A stretch of 7,490 nt of DNA from Rhodospirillales bacterium (GTDB lineage Bacteria; Pseudomonadota; Alphaproteobacteria; Acetobacterales; Acetobacteraceae). Below are positions 7,134-7,490 of the stretch, piece by piece. The DNA lies in the NCBI GenBank assembly GCA_025352915.1, contig JANXSA010000304.1, positions 1-7,490 on the forward strand. The letters are read 5' to 3'. How positions within the stretch are numbered: the first letter of the stretch is position 1; every line of letters starts with the position of its first letter. A program made the translations under genes and the position numbers. The notes below the pieces were generated by a model. The model made no database searches. It was not told the DNA's origin and worked only from the letters and a program-made list of their open reading frames with translations.

Positions 7134-7251
7134 GAAAGGAAGCAAGTTCTTCTTTTTTGAAAAAAAGAAGCAAAAAACTTTTTATCCATAAGGCACTAAA
7201 TGGATGAAGTTTTTTTGCTTCTTTTTGTTCACAAAAAGAAGACTTCCTTTC
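7134..7251. repeat. Nested inverted-repeat element, copy B
   Basis: A second copy of the AT-rich element at 2577-2715. Its outermost nine bases, GAAAGGAAG (7134-7142), are matched by CTTCCTTTC (7243-7251). The right arm has the identical 37-nt core (7207-7243) with the 24-nt palindrome at 7218-7241. The left arm is diverged, with a 22-nt palindrome at 7149-7170 in which the centre has become longer A and T runs. The inner ends ATCCAT (7184-7189) and ATGGAT (7200-7205) pair around a 10-nt loop, so this copy has a much shorter loop than copy A. It lies between two convergent genes: it begins 6 nt after the OPX stop and its right edge overlaps the tctA-like stop codon by two bases. In this position it could serve as a bidirectional transcription stop, but there is no classic GC-rich terminator stem. 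Confidence 0.88.
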
Positions 7252-7490
7252 AGCTTTCTTCCTGAAACGCCTCCTCGCGCTTGCGGCGAACGGCGGGCAG
7301 GATGACGATCAATAGCAGCACGCCGGCCAGGATCAGGAAGCTCAGGCTCAGCGGGCTGGTGACGAAGACTGTCGCGTCGCCGCGCGCCAGCAGCATGGCG
7401 CGGCGCAGGTAGGTTTCCATCATCGGGCCGAGGATGAAGCCGAGCAGCATCGGGGCGGCCTCGCAGTCCAGCTTGTGGAACAGGTAGCCC
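7250..7490 (-). CDS. tctA: TctA-type tripartite tricarboxylate transporter permease, C-terminal end (partial)
   Basis: The last 80 codons of a gene that enters from beyond position 7490. The visible protein runs GYLFHKLDCEAAPMLLG and then FILGPMMETYLRRAMLLARG. This matches the conserved C-terminal block of TctA, in which a G-Y-x-x-x-K-L-x segment, A-P-M-L-L-G and L-G-P-x-x-E precede an R-R pair and a G-D. A final hydrophobic helix (LSFLILAGVLLLIVILPAV) is followed by a basic and acidic tail ending EEAFQEES. TctA is the large, roughly 500-residue, twelve-helix inner-membrane subunit that works with the small TctB and periplasmic TctC to import citrate or other carboxylates using an ion gradient. 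Substrate is unknown, and no tctB or tctC is visible here. It is convergent to the polysaccharide genes and probably unrelated to them. Confidence 0.9.
   Translation of the reverse strand, partial: GYLFHKLDCEAAPMLLGFILGPMMETYLRRAMLLARGDATVFVTSPLSLSFLILAGVLLLIVILPAVRRKREEAFQEES

Noticed and set aside
7134..7251. A classic Rho-independent terminator between the OPX and tctA-like genes
   Set aside because: The stems are almost entirely A-T pairs and neither strand shows a GC-rich hairpin followed by a terminal U tract, so it is reported as a repeat with only possible terminator function.
2577..7251. CRISPR or integron-like array
   Set aside because: There are only two widely spaced copies, each an inverted rather than direct repeat, with whole genes between them and no cas or integrase gene.

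Overview
The window is high-G+C, gene-dense bacterial DNA. It carries part of an exopolysaccharide/capsule locus of the Wzx/Wzy-dependent type, plus the end of an unrelated transporter gene. A tripartite tricarboxylate (TctA-type) permease, a Wzc-type tyrosine autokinase and a BBP2-like outer-membrane barrel together suggest a proteobacterium. An alphaproteobacterium, possibly Acetobacteraceae or another Rhodospirillales member, is my best guess, but this is inference and no marker gene is present to settle it.

Layout. Positions 1-4948 are an apparent minus-strand operon. In transcription order it reads: Wzc-like polysaccharide co-polymerase/BY-kinase (4948-2726), a 174-bp gap filled mostly by an AT-rich nested inverted repeat (2577-2715), a Wzy/O-antigen-ligase-like membrane polymerase (2551-1124), a GT4 glycosyltransferase (1127-72), and the first 25 codons of a second GT4 glycosyltransferase (75-1, running off the window). 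The last two junctions are 4-base ATGA overlaps, so translational coupling is likely. Positions 4949-5260 are a divergent intergenic region. On the plus strand follow an outer-membrane beta-barrel protein (5261-6547) and, 16 bp later, a short lipoprotein of the Wza/GumB polysaccharide-export (OPX) family (6564-7127). A second copy of the repeat (7134-7251) fills the gap to a convergent minus-strand gene, the 3' end of a tctA-like permease (7490-7250).

How the genes fit together (inference from families): the glycosyltransferases build the repeat unit, the Wzy-like protein polymerises it in the periplasm, the Wzc-like kinase controls chain length and gates export, and the OPX lipoprotein with the beta-barrel passes the polymer across the outer membrane. 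No flippase (Wzx), initiating phosphoglycosyltransferase or cognate phosphatase is visible here; they may lie outside the window.

The least ordinary feature is the repeat. Three of its four arms share an identical 37-nt core containing its own palindrome. Its two copies sit within about 10 nt of three different stop codons, and they bracket the kinase-barrel-export segment. I see no evidence of a wholly new enzymatic system.
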